From Mycobacterium sp. (GTDB lineage Bacteria > Actinomycetota > Actinomycetes > Mycobacteriales > Mycobacteriaceae), in the NCBI GenBank assembly GCA_031292665.1, contig JARLGR010000021.1:1-36345 (forward strand): a stretch of 36,345 nucleotides of DNA, given 5' to 3'. How positions within the stretch are numbered: the first letter of the stretch is position 1; each line of letters begins with the position of its first letter. The notes below the pieces were generated by a model, which saw only the letters and a list, made by a program, of their open reading frames with translations, searched no databases and was not told the origin of the DNA. Position numbers and translations under genes: made by a program. Of the stretch, positions 1 through 8,092 are shown one piece after another.

Positions 1-1687
1 CCACCGGCTGAGTCAGTTGAGCGTAGACACCGGTTTGGCCGAGTCCTTGAGCGAGGTAGTTCGTCTCCGTCGGCCACACGAGTTCAGGCCCCGCAACTGC
101 ATCAGTGGTGTGCACGGAATGGTCGGGCTGCAGCGAACTCAGCGCGTCGATCGCCGGGATCCGTGCATTCACGCCAGCTACCCTGGGGAAGGCGCCTAAA
201 TGCCCGGCCGCCACGAGGCCAGGCAGATAGCCGTCCGCCGGAGGAACCGCACCCAGATAGATCGCGGTCACGTCGACCATCGTGTCGCTTGGCGCGTCAC
301 TGGCTAGACCGATGCGGCCTGTTGCGGTACTGGGCTGAATGCTCACCTCGGCGTCGTAGTGGTCGATTGCGGCCTTCAGCACCCCTGCTGTTGCATTTAA
401 GGCTTCTCGTTCCCCGACGAAGTAAGCCGGCGCGGTGAATTCGATTGTGTTGCCGCCGTAGTCCTCGGCGATGAGGTGAAACTGGTAGCGGTCATCGCTG
501 CCGGGCTCGTTGATGTAGTCGACGTTGGGGTCCACGTCCGCAGGGAGCGGAGGCGCCGAAACCGTTGCCATCCGTTCATGGACGCGCACGGTTCGGAACG
601 GGAACTGACGGCCCGCGTACGGCAGCCCGGGCAGAGCCGGGTAGGTCACCATCTGGTCGAGCAGGACCACTGTGTCGGTCTTACTGAGGATGGCTGCACC
701 GAAAACTGCGTCGTCGACGAATTCGCAGATTCGGGTCGTAACCGTTTGGAGCTGCGCGGGGAAACCGAAGGGCAGCAGATACCCGCGCTGTTCTGTGAAG
801 ACGTGCTCGTCTCGACCGAGGACGGCCCGGTGTTTATACCCTGTGAGACTGCCCGCTTGCGGGGGGTCCCAGTGGCCGGTGAGATCGATCGTTGCGCCCA
901 GCGCGCTAAGAGTGACCTCGCGCGCCGACAACGGCGCAACGAGACTGGAGTCGGCGATGTCTCGGCGCAATCCGCTGGCCTGGGCACCCGCCTGCCCGAC
1001 TGGCACCGGGGGGCTGCCATTTTCATCCGGGTCGCCGATTTCATTCAACGAGGTGAGGTAGTTATCCAGCTGTTGTTCATTAGTTGGGTTGGCTGTCAAC
1101 GGTATTGGATCAGCTCTGCTGAAATCCGGCGCCCCGTTGCCGTCGCCCCACATCAAACTGGTGTGCCACAGCGCGGTCACCCCGCTGTCGGATACATCGG
1201 GTTGCCGGTTGTGTAGCCACGCTACCTGTGACGTCGCCGGCGGGGGCCCCGCGGGCCGAAAAGCCAAGCCCCACACGCACTCCAGGGCCGTCTGTGGCGC
1301 ATTGGGCGTCTGTGCCGTATCGGTGCCTAGGCCTGCCCACGCCAGCAGCCCTGCGGCCGTGAATTGCATCGGAAGCCCGTTGGTCGGAAGATCTAGGACG
1401 AGCGTGCTCTCGTTCGCGAATTGCGCCGAAGACGACTGTGACGGACCGGGCATGTTGAACACTTGGCCGGGGTGGTTCGGATCCGGCGTGTAGGCCTGCT
1501 CCAACACCGCTTGCGGCGGGAACACGATTGTGAGCTGCGCCGGCGCACCAGTGTGGGTGGGCATCAGCCGGGTTGATCCGGACGAGTCGTCGACAAGGCT
1601 GATGTTTGAGAACGTCAACTTCAGGACGGTCATGTCGTCGCGGCGCTTCAGCCACCACGTGGTGCCATCAAGGACTTGTGTGGTCAT
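1..1687 (-). CDS. Large protein of unknown function, 3' end outside window
   Basis: An uninterrupted frame of 562 codons starts at ATG 1687-1685 and runs off the left edge without a stop. I checked every codon of the frame. A GGAG lies 7 bases before the ATG, which supports this start. The protein begins MTTQVLDGTTWW and has no signal peptide or obvious membrane segment. Its composition is ordinary for a soluble, beta-rich protein with many Pro, Thr, Ala and Asp residues. The segment around residues 270-300 has a pattern GHWDPP, then a tyrosine/histidine/arginine stretch (GYKHRAVLGRDEHV), then GYLLPFG. I associate this loosely with very large uncharacterised proteins of actinomycetes and myxobacteria, but I cannot name a family. 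The region is visibly less GC-rich than the core genes and lies in the suspected integrated element. The frame is secure; the function is unknown. Confidence 0.8.
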   Translation of the reverse strand, partial: MTTQVLDGTTWWLKRRDDMTVLKLTFSNISLVDDSSGSTRLMPTHTGAPAQLTIVFPPQAVLEQAYTPDPNHPGQVFNMPGPSQSSSAQFANESTLVLDLPTNGLPMQFTAAGLLAWAGLGTDTAQTPNAPQTALECVWGLAFRPAGPPPATSQVAWLHNRQPDVSDSGVTALWHTSLMWGDGNGAPDFSRADPIPLTANPTNEQQLDNYLTSLNEIGDPDENGSPPVPVGQAGAQASGLRRDIADSSLVAPLSAREVTLSALGATIDLTGHWDPPQAGSLTGYKHRAVLGRDEHVFTEQRGYLLPFGFPAQLQTVTTRICEFVDDAVFGAAILSKTDTVVLLDQMVTYPALPGLPYAGRQFPFRTVRVHERMATVSAPPLPADVDPNVDYINEPGSDDRYQFHLIAEDYGGNTIEFTAPAYFVGEREALNATAGVLKAAIDHYDAEVSIQPSTATGRIGLASDAPSDTMVDVTAIYLGAVPPADGYLPGLVAAGHLGAFPRVAGVNARIPAIDALSSLQPDHSVHTTDAVAGPELVWPTETNYLAQGLGQTGVYAQLTQPV

Positions 1688-1861
1688 GCCCGTGCTCCGT
1701 TCAGGAGTCGACGCCTCGTTGCCACGCGGGCACCTCACGCGTCGGTTCCAAGGGCCCTGTTACGGCATAGCTAGCCTATTGACGGCGCGGGCAGCGGACA
1801 ACAAGGGTTTACCTACACTTTCAAGCCCGATCCGCGATCCGCCACAAAGCCTGCGCTCGAG

Positions 1862-2137
1862 TCAGGTGAACGGCCGTAGGTGCATTCGTGTCTGGTGTTC
1901 CGGCGTGGCCGAACCGTCGGGTAATGAACCGCGAAAATAGTCCTTCTGCCATCCGGCCTGTGCCGCAGGTGACCCGGCACGCTTGAGATCTTCGTTGAAG
2001 TCACTGCGATGCTCGCGCCATGCGTAGTAGTCCGCCAGTAGTTCAGCAGGAGCCTGACTAATTGGAAGTACTCGTGGGATGAACTGTTCAAATTCGCCAC
2101 GGCGCTGCGGCACCAGAAAGCACAGTGGCTCTCCTAA
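1862..2137 (-). pseudogene. C-terminal remnant of a DUF6065-like protein
   Basis: The open frame begins just after an in-frame TGA (2140-2138) and ends with TGA at 1864-1862, about 91 codons. A GTG at 2113 could start an 83-residue product, but the homology-like signal begins before it (PLCFLVPQRRGEFEQF), so a 5' part has been lost. The tail has WQKDYFRG, then a PEHQTRMHLRPF ending. I associate both with the C-terminus of DUF6065 proteins, which are usually well over 200 residues and have no established function. The upstream sequence toward 2308 shows no matching N-terminal part. This fits decay or a deletion junction next to the broken integrase. The family call is from memory and moderately sure; the truncation is clear if the family is right. 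Confidence 0.5.
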
Positions 2138-2186
2138 TCATTTAGTGGAAATGGGTTAGCGGTCGTAAGACCGCGCTTGTTCTTAT

Positions 2187-2267
2187 GTGGTCTGCCGCCG
2201 GGTGATGCCTGGTTTCTCCCGGCGCTTGACGCCTTAAGAAAGAGCGGCGCGCCTGGCGGCAGACCAC
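2187..2267. repeat. Perfect 13-bp inverted repeats bounding an 81-bp segment
   Basis: GTGGTCTGCCGCC at 2187-2199 is exactly complementary to GGCGGCAGACCAC at 2255-2267. The 55 bp between carry no gene. The pair sits between the DUF6065 remnant and the point where the integrase loses similarity. It could be the ends of a tiny non-autonomous element, a recombination-directionality site, or a stem of a long hairpin. No clear target-site duplication is visible on the flanks. Confidence 0.6.
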
Positions 2268-2821
2268 GTGCTGTGGTGGTGGGATGCCGTTGCCCGAGTC
2301 CACCGCAGGAAGGTCATCTCACGGGCGACAGTGCGGGGCAGTCTGACCCCAGTCGCGGGGTTGGCAGGCATCAATCCCTGCCTGACAGCGGTGTTGAGGC
2401 AGCCCGACAGGAAGCCGATCTTGTTCTGGATTGTCTTGCCCGAGGCCCCAGCCTCCCGCATTTTGTTCACCCACCGGGAGATGTCGGTCCGGCTTAGAGT
2501 CCGCAGGGGGATGTGGCCAAGGATTGGCTCGATGTCGCGAGTCAGATAGCGCCGGTACTCGGCGACGGTCTTGCGTTCAACGCCCGACAGCGCGTCGATA
2601 TGCTCCTCGATGAAAGACTTGACCGTTTGGCCGTCACTGGGTGTGGCCGCTTTCCAGATCCGCAGGGCCTCGGCCGGGCCGAGTCGGTTCACGACATCCT
2701 GAAAGCGCAGCGCCTCAGCATGGTCGTTGAAACTGCTGCTCGTCTGCTCGCCCTGATGGACGTAGAGCACCGAGGTATACGCGGTGCCGTCCTTGCGGGT
2801 GCGGGTCCGGACGCTGGCCAT
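2234..2821 (-). pseudogene. Truncated phage-type tyrosine integrase
   Basis: The product starts MASVRTRTRKDG at ATG 2821. It has an N-terminal arm-binding-like part (about residues 1-60) with YTSVLYVHQGEQTSSSF, then a core-binding SAM-like domain (about 65-155) with TVAEYRRYLTRDIEPILG, ISRWVNKM and KTIQNKIGFLSGCLNTAV. Similarity ends after TVAREMTFL (about residue 172, near 2306). The remaining 23 residues look out of register. The catalytic domain with the R-H-x-x-R and Tyr residues is absent, so the protein should be inactive. Intact relatives are about 350-400 residues. The gene lies 90 bp from the 3' end of tmRNA and points away from it. This is the usual arrangement for elements that integrate at tmRNA, including some mycobacteriophages. 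Confidence 0.8.
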
Positions 2822-2845
2822 GGATCCGCAGGATACACCCGAAAT

Positions 2846-2864
2846 CTTGACGCAGGCCTTGACG
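2846..2864. repeat. Paired CTTGACG direct repeats between integrase and tmRNA
   Basis: CTTGACG occurs at 2846-2852 and again at 2858-2864, twelve bases apart (about one helical turn). A third copy is at 2225-2231. Direct repeats beside an integrase and an attachment site could be arm-type binding sites, but this is inference and the motif is short. Confidence 0.3.
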
Positions 2865-2910
2865 TGGCCGCTGTAATCGGCGCTTTTTAGGCCTATGACC
2901 TGCTAGTACT

Positions 2911-2945
2911 CGGTGGAGCTGCCGGGAATCGAACCCGGGTCCTAC
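2911..2945. other. Putative attachment site at the 3' end of tmRNA
   Basis: The T-arm and acceptor end of tmRNA (about 2911-2945) is a common target for tyrosine integrases, and a broken integrase starts 90 bp away. The other half-site would be expected to duplicate part of this sequence to the left, but I found no copy in 1-2900. It is either outside the window or lost. The boundaries given are approximate. Confidence 0.35.
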
Positions 2946-3278
2946 GGCATTCCCTCAAGGCTTCTCCGTGCGCAGTCCGTTATGCCTCTACTCGGATCTC
3001 CTGGTCACGCGGACTAGCCAGGATGACGATCCCAGTCGCTGTGCATGTCCCGATGAGTCCCGCGACCGGACTCACCGGTGGATCCCTCTAGCTGACGCCA
3101 GGGTCCGGGCCGAGGGCTTTCCCGGTCTGACGGACTAGCTGTCGCTTAGGCAGCGAGAGCGTAGTCGCGCTGATGTGAATCGGCGCTTATATGGTTGCAA
3201 CGACGCTTACGGTGGTCTCTTGCCTGCACCGGCACGCTTCCCTTGATTCGATGCGCGAAGTCGAAACCGTTCAGCCCC
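2911..3278 (-). ncRNA. ssrA: Transfer-messenger RNA (tmRNA)
   Basis: tmRNA rescues stalled ribosomes together with SmpB, whose gene lies about 1.2 kb upstream on the same strand. The RNA starts GGGGCTGAACGG at 3278 and ends with the T-arm GGTTCGATTCCCGG and acceptor CAGCTCCACC. The 5' GGGGCTG pairs with 3' CAGCTCC, with one G-U pair. The length of 368 nt is normal for mycobacteria. The tag frame (3184-3146) reads ADSHQRDYALAA then TAA, the standard mycobacterial tag. The last three encoded bases read CCG rather than CCA, so the mature 3' end would need trimming and CCA addition, or the base has changed through integration of the neighbouring element. Confidence 0.97.
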
Positions 3279-3417
3279 TCGCACCCCCGCCGATTTACGG
3301 CAGGACAATTTGATGGTACGCCGCAATTAACCAGCGGCAACGGATTTTTGTTCCCTACCCGGCCGCACAGCCGAGTGTCCCTGATCTGGTGACCAGGGGC
3401 ACTCGGTCGGCGAACTG

Positions 3418-3594
3418 CTAGTTGATGCCCACCAACTCTTGAGCGATGGCGGCAACGCGAGTCTGAGCGGCCAGGACGATTCGCTGGCGATTCTTGTGCG
3501 CCTCCTCGTAGGCGCTGATGACCCGGACGTCGTTGGGCGCGGTGAGTTCCTTGATCGCGGCACCTCCTAGGTTGACGGCTTGCTTCGGCGCCAT
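3418..3594 (-). CDS. Small conserved-looking hypothetical protein
   Basis: The frame gives 58 residues from ATG 3594-3592 (MAPKQAVNLGGA) to TAG. The frame is open further up to 3636, but those residues look like random coding. No strong ribosome site precedes the ATG. An AGGAGGTG lies inside the frame at 3564-3571, about five bases before an in-frame ATC codon, so a shorter product from a rare start is conceivable. The body (from about residue 20) looks like a helix with a heptad-like spread of Ala, Val and Ile. It sits between tmRNA and a group of decayed genes on the same strand. I do not recognise the family. Confidence 0.4.
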   Translation of the reverse strand: MAPKQAVNLGGAAIKELTAPNDVRVISAYEEAHKNRQRIVLAAQTRVAAIAQELVGIN

Positions 3595-3702
3595 TGCGCC
3601 ATGGGGTTCGGCTACCCATCCCGGTCGCCGCCTCAATCTCGCCCGGCGCGGTGTGTGAGATATGTCGCTATTCGGGGTCGCGTAACTACCCGACCGCCGG
3701 AG

Positions 3703-3825
3703 TCAGATGACGAAGTTCAGGTGCTCGGCGATGCGGGCCGCGACGTCTTGGTCACCGTCGAGTTCGATGTGCTGGGCGTGGGCGGCGCTCATGGGCCGCC
3801 CACCGGAGAGCAGACGGCGTTTCAC
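3703..3825 (-). CDS. Small ORF or gene remnant, 40 residues
   Basis: A GTG at 3825-3823 opens a 40-residue frame ending FVI then TGA, just after the stop of the broken EamA transporter. The second half, with HIELDGDQDVAARIAEHL, looks like real protein and resembles the tail of a longer protein. It may be a remnant. No function can be given. Confidence 0.25.
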   Translation of the reverse strand: MKRRLLSGGRPMSAAHAQHIELDGDQDVAARIAEHLNFVI

Positions 3826-3831
3826 AGCCCT

Positions 3832-4495
3832 CTAGCTTGCGGCGATCATTGCCACTGAGCCCATCGCCATCACCATGCCGACGCCTTGGCAGCGGCTCAC
3901 CCGTTCGCGCAGGATCACCATCGCCAGCACGACGGTTGCCACCGGATAGAGCGAGATCAAGATGCTGGCCAACGAGAGCAGCCACGTGTGCAACGCCACC
4001 AGCATCGCCACGTTGGCACAGATGCCCAGCAGCGCTAGGCCCAGTGCCAGCTTCAGCGGCTTCCCGCGCGGCAGCCGTAGGGTTCTTGCTCGCCCCGGAC
4101 ATAAGCAGCACCACCAGGGTGGCCGACATGCGGGCGAATACCAAGGGCGACAGTTTGCATGCGTGCGGCGCCTGCTCCCCCAGCGCCACCGGCACCGCCG
4201 CGTTCAGTACGGCCGCCAAGGGTGAGACCACCGAGATCGGCCCCGCACCCAGCGCCGCGAAAAACGCCCACATCCCGAATGCCATGCCGATGCCGTAAAG
4301 ACCACCCCACAAGACCGCACCGGACTGGATGGGGCCGCCCACGACGATGGCCAGCGCACCGAGCAAGACCGTTTCGAGCGGGTAGGCCACCAGCATCACG
4401 CGCAACGCGGCTACCCGCCGGGCGGCTACACCGCCGACGAAATCGCTGACGCCATAGGTAACGGCCGACAGCTCTGCGTAAGCGCCCCGATCAGT
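3832..4495 (-). pseudogene. EamA/DMT-family transporter, frameshifted and without a start
   Basis: Two frames together encode a drug/metabolite-transporter-type membrane protein. The first (4495 to about 4100) reads AYAELSAVTYGVSDFVGG, then hydrophobic segments including LWGGLYGIGMAFGMWAFFAA. The second continues with GKPLKLALGLALLG, then SILISLYPVATVVLAMVILRE, and ends IAAS then TAG at 3834-3832. VVLAMVILRE is the typical end of an EamA domain. The change of frame lies near 4100. In addition, no good start codon exists in the first frame: it opens inside the smpB stop region, and the first candidate starts (TTG 4405, GTG 4399) would drop the first membrane helix. A sequencing error could explain the frameshift but not the missing start. 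Confidence 0.7.
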
Positions 4496-5000
4496 TCATG
4501 CCCTTGGCTTGGCGGCCCAGTGCACGGACCACTTCGCGTTGGGCATCGCGGCGGGCCATATCCTGCCGTTTGTCGTACGCCCGCTTGCCGCGCGCCAAAG
4601 CGAGCTCGACCTTTACTTTGCCGTCAGAGAAATACACAGACATGGGCACCAACGCGAGGTTACCATCGCGGATCTTGCCGACCAGCCTGTCGATTTGTTG
4701 CCTATGTAACAACAACTTTCGCTTGCGGCGGGGGTCATGGTTGGTCCAGCTACCCTGCACATACTCGGGAATGTGCATGTTGTGCAGCCAAACTTCGCCG
4801 TCGTCTACGGTTGCGAAAGCGTCGGCCAAAGATGCCTGTCCCAGGCGCAGGCTCTTCACCTCGGTGCCCTGTAAAGCGACGCCTGCCTCGAATATTTCGA
4901 TAATCGAATAGTCATGCCGCACTTTGCGATTGGTGGCAACGATTTGTTTGTTGCCACGCTTGCCGCCCGCCGCCTGGGCCCGGCCGGAGTTGTCGGCCAC
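4491..5000 (-). CDS. smpB: tmRNA-binding protein SmpB
   Basis: The 169-residue protein binds the tRNA-like part of tmRNA and brings it to stalled ribosomes. The start is GTG 5000-4998, two bases after the ftsX stop. A basic, low-complexity N-terminus (about residues 1-20) leads to the conserved beta-barrel: IVATNRKVRHDYSI, then EAGVALQGTEVKSLR, then GEVWLHNMHIPEY. The C-terminal tail, with KRAYDKRQDMARRDAQREV, is the basic helix that enters the mRNA channel. The length is close to the M. tuberculosis protein. It is the last gene of the prfB-mscS-ftsEX run and is near its RNA partner. Confidence 0.97.
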   Translation of the reverse strand: MADNSGRAQAAGGKRGNKQIVATNRKVRHDYSIIEIFEAGVALQGTEVKSLRLGQASLADAFATVDDGEVWLHNMHIPEYVQGSWTNHDPRRKRKLLLHRQQIDRLVGKIRDGNLALVPMSVYFSDGKVKVELALARGKRAYDKRQDMARRDAQREVVRALGRQAKGMN

Positions 5001-5002
5001 AG

Positions 5003-5896
5003 TTACCGCCGGATGTAGAGGCGCAACGTCGCGTACGCGGTCAGGGCGGCCATCGACACGCCGAGCAGAAAAAGGATCGGGGAGATGAAGAGGATGTCGG
5101 CATAGTCCACCCGCGCGATCAAATTGGCTTGGTAGAACTGGTTTAACGCGTTTTCCAGGAACAACGCCCGCACCAGCACCAAGCCGACGATCGCGATGGC
5201 CACACCGACAGTCGCGGCCAATATTGCCTCCACCAGGAACGGCAGCTGCGTATACCAGCGGCTGGCCCCGACCAGTCGCATGATGCCGATTTCCTCGCGC
5301 CGCGTGTAGGCGGCGATCTGGACCATGTTGGCGATCAGCAAGATCGCGCCGATGGCCTGCACCAGCGCGACGGCGAACGCGGCGTTGCTCAAGCCGTCCA
5401 GGATCGCGAACAACCGGTCGATCAGCTCCTTTTGGTTGAGCACCGAAAGCACCCCGGGCTGGCCCTGCATCGCGGAGTCAAACTCCTTGTGCTGCTCGGG
5501 ATTGTCCAGTTTGACGACGAACGACGCAGGGAAGGAATCCTTCCCGGCGACGTCTTTGTACTGCGGGAACTTCCGGATGGCGTCCTCGTAAGCGTCCTGA
5601 CGGTTGAGGAACCGCACCGATTTAACGTCCTGTCGTGCCTCGATCTTTTCCCGCAGCGCCTTACACGGGTTGGCACCGCAGGCCGGGTCGTTGGCCGAGA
5701 CGTCCTCGGTGAGGAAGACCTGCGTCTCCACGCGGTCGAGATAGATGGCGCGGGAGTGTTCGGCCAAGCGGACTACCAACAGTCCGCCGCCGAATAGGCC
5801 GATGGAGATCGCGGTCGTCAGGATCATCGCCGCCGTCATGGTGACGTTGCGACGAAGTCCGGTCAGGACCTCGTTGAGCAGGAAGCCGAAGCGCAC
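5003..5896 (-). CDS. ftsX: Cell division protein FtsX
   Basis: The 297-residue membrane protein partners FtsE and passes the state of the ATPase through the membrane to activate peptidoglycan hydrolases at the septum. Its start GTG (5896-5894) follows the ftsE TAA with no gap. Membrane helices are visible at about 20-42, 170-195, 220-245 and 270-290. A large extracellular domain lies between the first and second and contains the segment [19 protein letters not shown] with two cysteines, typical of mycobacterial Fts[15 protein letters not shown] is the conserved cytoplasmic motif before the third helix. Length and order match M. tuberculosis. Confidence 0.97.
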   Translation of the reverse strand: MRFGFLLNEVLTGLRRNVTMTAAMILTTAISIGLFGGGLLVVRLAEHSRAIYLDRVETQVFLTEDVSANDPACGANPCKALREKIEARQDVKSVRFLNRQDAYEDAIRKFPQYKDVAGKDSFPASFVVKLDNPEQHKEFDSAMQGQPGVLSVLNQKELIDRLFAILDGLSNAAFAVALVQAIGAILLIANMVQIAAYTRREEIGIMRLVGASRWYTQLPFLVEAILAATVGVAIAIVGLVLVRALFLENALNQFYQANLIARVDYADILFISPILFLLGVSMAALTAYATLRLYIRR

Positions 5897-6586
5897 TTAG
5901 CGGTCCATCCCGTAAACGCCGCGCTGTTCATCGCGAACGAGCCTGCCCAGGGACAGTTCGATGACCCGTTGCCGCATCGAGTCGACGATGTGGTGGTCGT
6001 GGGTGGCCATCACCACCGTCGTGCCGGTGCGGTTGATGCGCTCCAACAAGTCCATGATGTCCTTACTGGTATCCGGGTCGAGGTTGCCAGTGGGCTCGTC
6101 GGCCAGCAGAACCAGGGGCCGGTTGACGAACGCGCGGGCGATCGCCACCCGTTGCTGCTCGCCACCAGACAGCTCGCTGGGGAGCCGGTTGGCTTTGCCG
6201 GACAACCCGACGGTCTCGAGCACCTCGGGCACCACCCTGTTGATCGCGTCGGAGCGCTTGCCGATGACCTCCAACGCGAACGCGACGTTTTCGTACACCG
6301 TCTTTTGTTGCAGCAGCCGAAAGTCCTGGAACACGCAGCCGATCACCTGGCGCAGCTTCGGTACGTGCCGGCCGGGCAGCTTGTTGACGTGGAATTTCGA
6401 GACCCGCACCTCACCGCCGTTTGGCGTCTCTTCGCCGAGCAGCAGCCGCATGAAAGTCGACTTTCCCGAGCCTGACGGGCCGATCAGGAAGACGAACTCA
6501 CCCTTGTCGATCTTGACGTTGACGTCGTCCAACGCCGGGCGCGCCGACGCCTTGTACTTCTTGCTGACGTGGTCCAGGGTGATCAT
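5897..6586 (-). CDS. ftsE: Cell division ATP-binding protein FtsE
   Basis: The 229-residue ABC ATPase of the FtsEX complex acts on the cytoplasmic face at the septum. The start MITLDHV at ATG 6586-6584 is chosen because the ABC fold begins there and the length equals the M. tuberculosis protein; the frame further upstream is arginine-rich shadow. Walker A is GPSGSGKST (36-44), the Q-loop is around [10 protein letters not shown] (85-94), the signature is LSGGEQQR (139-146) and Walker B ends [11 protein letters not shown] (160-170). The H-loop ATHDHHIVD follows. It is directly followed by ftsX. Confidence 0.98.
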   Translation of the reverse strand: MITLDHVSKKYKASARPALDDVNVKIDKGEFVFLIGPSGSGKSTFMRLLLGEETPNGGEVRVSKFHVNKLPGRHVPKLRQVIGCVFQDFRLLQQKTVYENVAFALEVIGKRSDAINRVVPEVLETVGLSGKANRLPSELSGGEQQRVAIARAFVNRPLVLLADEPTGNLDPDTSKDIMDLLERINRTGTTVVMATHDHHIVDSMRQRVIELSLGRLVRDEQRGVYGMDR

Positions 6587-6629
6587 CACGGCACGCCAGT
6601 GTAGCCGTGAATTTCGCTGGCGAGCGAAG

Positions 6630-7109
6630 TCAACTGGCCGGTGGCGGCGAAGTCGGCGCCGGACCGGGCCCCGGCTGCGGTAGCTGCGGCGCTGACGGCG
6701 AGGGGCTGGTGCTGGGCGGACAGAAGGGCGGCGGCAGCAGGCACGGCAGCGTGGGTACACCGAACGGCGGGGGCGGTGCGGTCGTGGTCGGGACCGGCAA
6801 CGTGGTGGTCGGCGTCGGCGGCGCGGTAGTCGTCGGAGTCGGCGTGACCGTGACCGTGGGGGGCTGCTGCACCCGGCTGCGCGGCACCCAGGTGTAGTTC
6901 GGGTCCGGGACGAAACCCGGCGGCACCACCTGGGGTGCCGGCGGCTTGGCGGGCGGTTCCGGGCGGTAGGTGTCGTAGACCCACCACACCGCCAGGAACG
7001 CGACGATGAGCACGAAGGTTGACGTGCGGACCCGCCCGCCGAACAGGTGGCTCCAGCGTCTGCCCGTATCGTCGCTGCGTCTCTCGAGGACGTTCAAGGT
7101 GAACTTCAC
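6630..7109 (-). CDS. Proline-rich membrane protein (Rv3103c-like)
   Basis: The 159-residue product has a short basic cytoplasmic N-terminus, one membrane helix (about 30-45, [14 protein letters not shown]) and a long Pro/Thr/Ser-rich extracytoplasmic tail with repeated TPTTT and PPP runs. GTG 7109-7107 overlaps the stop of the mscS-like gene (GTGA), so the two are probably translationally coupled. The position between mscS-like and ftsE matches the proline-rich Rv3103c of M. tuberculosis. The location next to ftsEX suggests a cell-envelope role, but no function is known. Confidence 0.85.
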   Translation of the reverse strand: MKFTLNVLERRSDDTGRRWSHLFGGRVRTSTFVLIVAFLAVWWVYDTYRPEPPAKPPAPQVVPPGFVPDPNYTWVPRSRVQQPPTVTVTPTPTTTAPPTPTTTLPVPTTTAPPPPFGVPTLPCLLPPPFCPPSTSPSPSAPQLPQPGPGPAPTSPPPAS

Positions 7110-8092
7110 CGCTGCCGCACCGCACCCTCGGCTTCGCTGCGGGCTTTCTCCTCGGCGGCCTTGGCGGCCGGCACGGCGGGGTCTTCGACCAGCCCCACCG
7201 TCGCGTCGGCCGCGGTCACGATGCCGGCGCGGGCGAACGCCGCGAGGACGAGCACCCGCAATTGTCGGCCCGCCTCGAACTGCTTGCCCGGCAGCGTGCG
7301 GGCCACCAAGCGCAGGGTGACGGTGTCGACGGCGATGCTTTCCACCCCCATCACGGTGGGCGCGTCCAACAGCAACTCCCCCAGCACCTTGTCGTCGCGG
7401 GCGTGCTCACATTCCTGGTGCAAGACCTCGTTGACGAGGTTGAGATCGGCGCTGGTCGAGACCGGGATGTCCACAACCGCCCGCGCCCAGTCTTTGGAGA
7501 GGTTGGCGGCCTTGACGATCTGGCCGTTGGGAATGGTGAACACCTCGCCGTCGCTGGAGCGCAACTTGGTCACCCGCAGCGTGACGTCCTCGACCGTGCC
7601 GCGTGCCTCTGCGGCAACCCCCGTGACAGTCAACGCGACCAGATCACCGAACCCGTACTGCTTCTCGACGATGATGAAGAACCCGCCGAGCAGGTCCTGG
7701 ACCACCCGCTGAGCACCGAAGCCCAGCGCGGCGCCCAGCACAGCGGCCGGCGCGACCAGAGAACCGACTGACAAATTCATGATGCCGGTGATCTGGACAA
7801 TAACGACGACGCAGATGATCGCGATCGAGACCCAGGAGATCACCGACGCCACCGCCTGGCGGTGCTTGGTTGCCTCCGAGCGCACCAACGCGTCACTTTC
7901 GGCGAAGCCGACGTCCAGCCGTCGAGTCACCCGTTGTGCGACCCAGTTCACGAAGCGGGCCGCCAGCACCGCCGCGATCAGCACCATGACGATCCGCAGA
8001 CCCCGGGTGATGATCCACTGACCGAATTCGCCGCGCCAGAAGTCGTGCCAGCCCAGCATCATCGTCGAAGCAAGAACAGTGTTAGTCGTCAT
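7106..8092 (-). CDS. Small-conductance mechanosensitive channel (MscS family)
   Basis: The 328-residue protein would release ions when membrane tension rises. The start ATG 8092 ([10 protein letters not shown]) overlaps the end of prfB by 11 bases; the frame before it is prfB shadow. Membrane helices lie at about 31-49 and 82-104. The pore helix, about 112-140, contains the MscS hallmark [19 protein letters not shown] with its alternating Gly/Ala packing. The beta domain follows with the segment [18 protein letters not shown] and the motif IPNGQI. The C-terminus is charged. The place and type correspond to Rv3104c. Confidence 0.93.
   Translation of the reverse strand: MTTNTVLASTMMLGWHDFWRGEFGQWIITRGLRIVMVLIAAVLAARFVNWVAQRVTRRLDVGFAESDALVRSEATKHRQAVASVISWVSIAIICVVVIVQITGIMNLSVGSLVAPAAVLGAALGFGAQRVVQDLLGGFFIIVEKQYGFGDLVALTVTGVAAEARGTVEDVTLRVTKLRSSDGEVFTIPNGQIVKAANLSKDWARAVVDIPVSTSADLNLVNEVLHQECEHARDDKVLGELLLDAPTVMGVESIAVDTVTLRLVARTLPGKQFEAGRQLRVLVLAAFARAGIVTAADATVGLVEDPAVPAAKAAEEKARSEAEGAVRQR

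Noticed and set aside
476..1216. Plus-strand frame of 246 codons near the left end
   Set aside because: It lies antisense to the 562-codon frame, which has a proper start, ribosome site and better protein character.
2159..2184. Hairpin GCGGTC-GTAA-GACCGC followed by a weakly T-rich stretch
   Set aside because: Six-bp stem and no real T-run; not convincing as a terminator.
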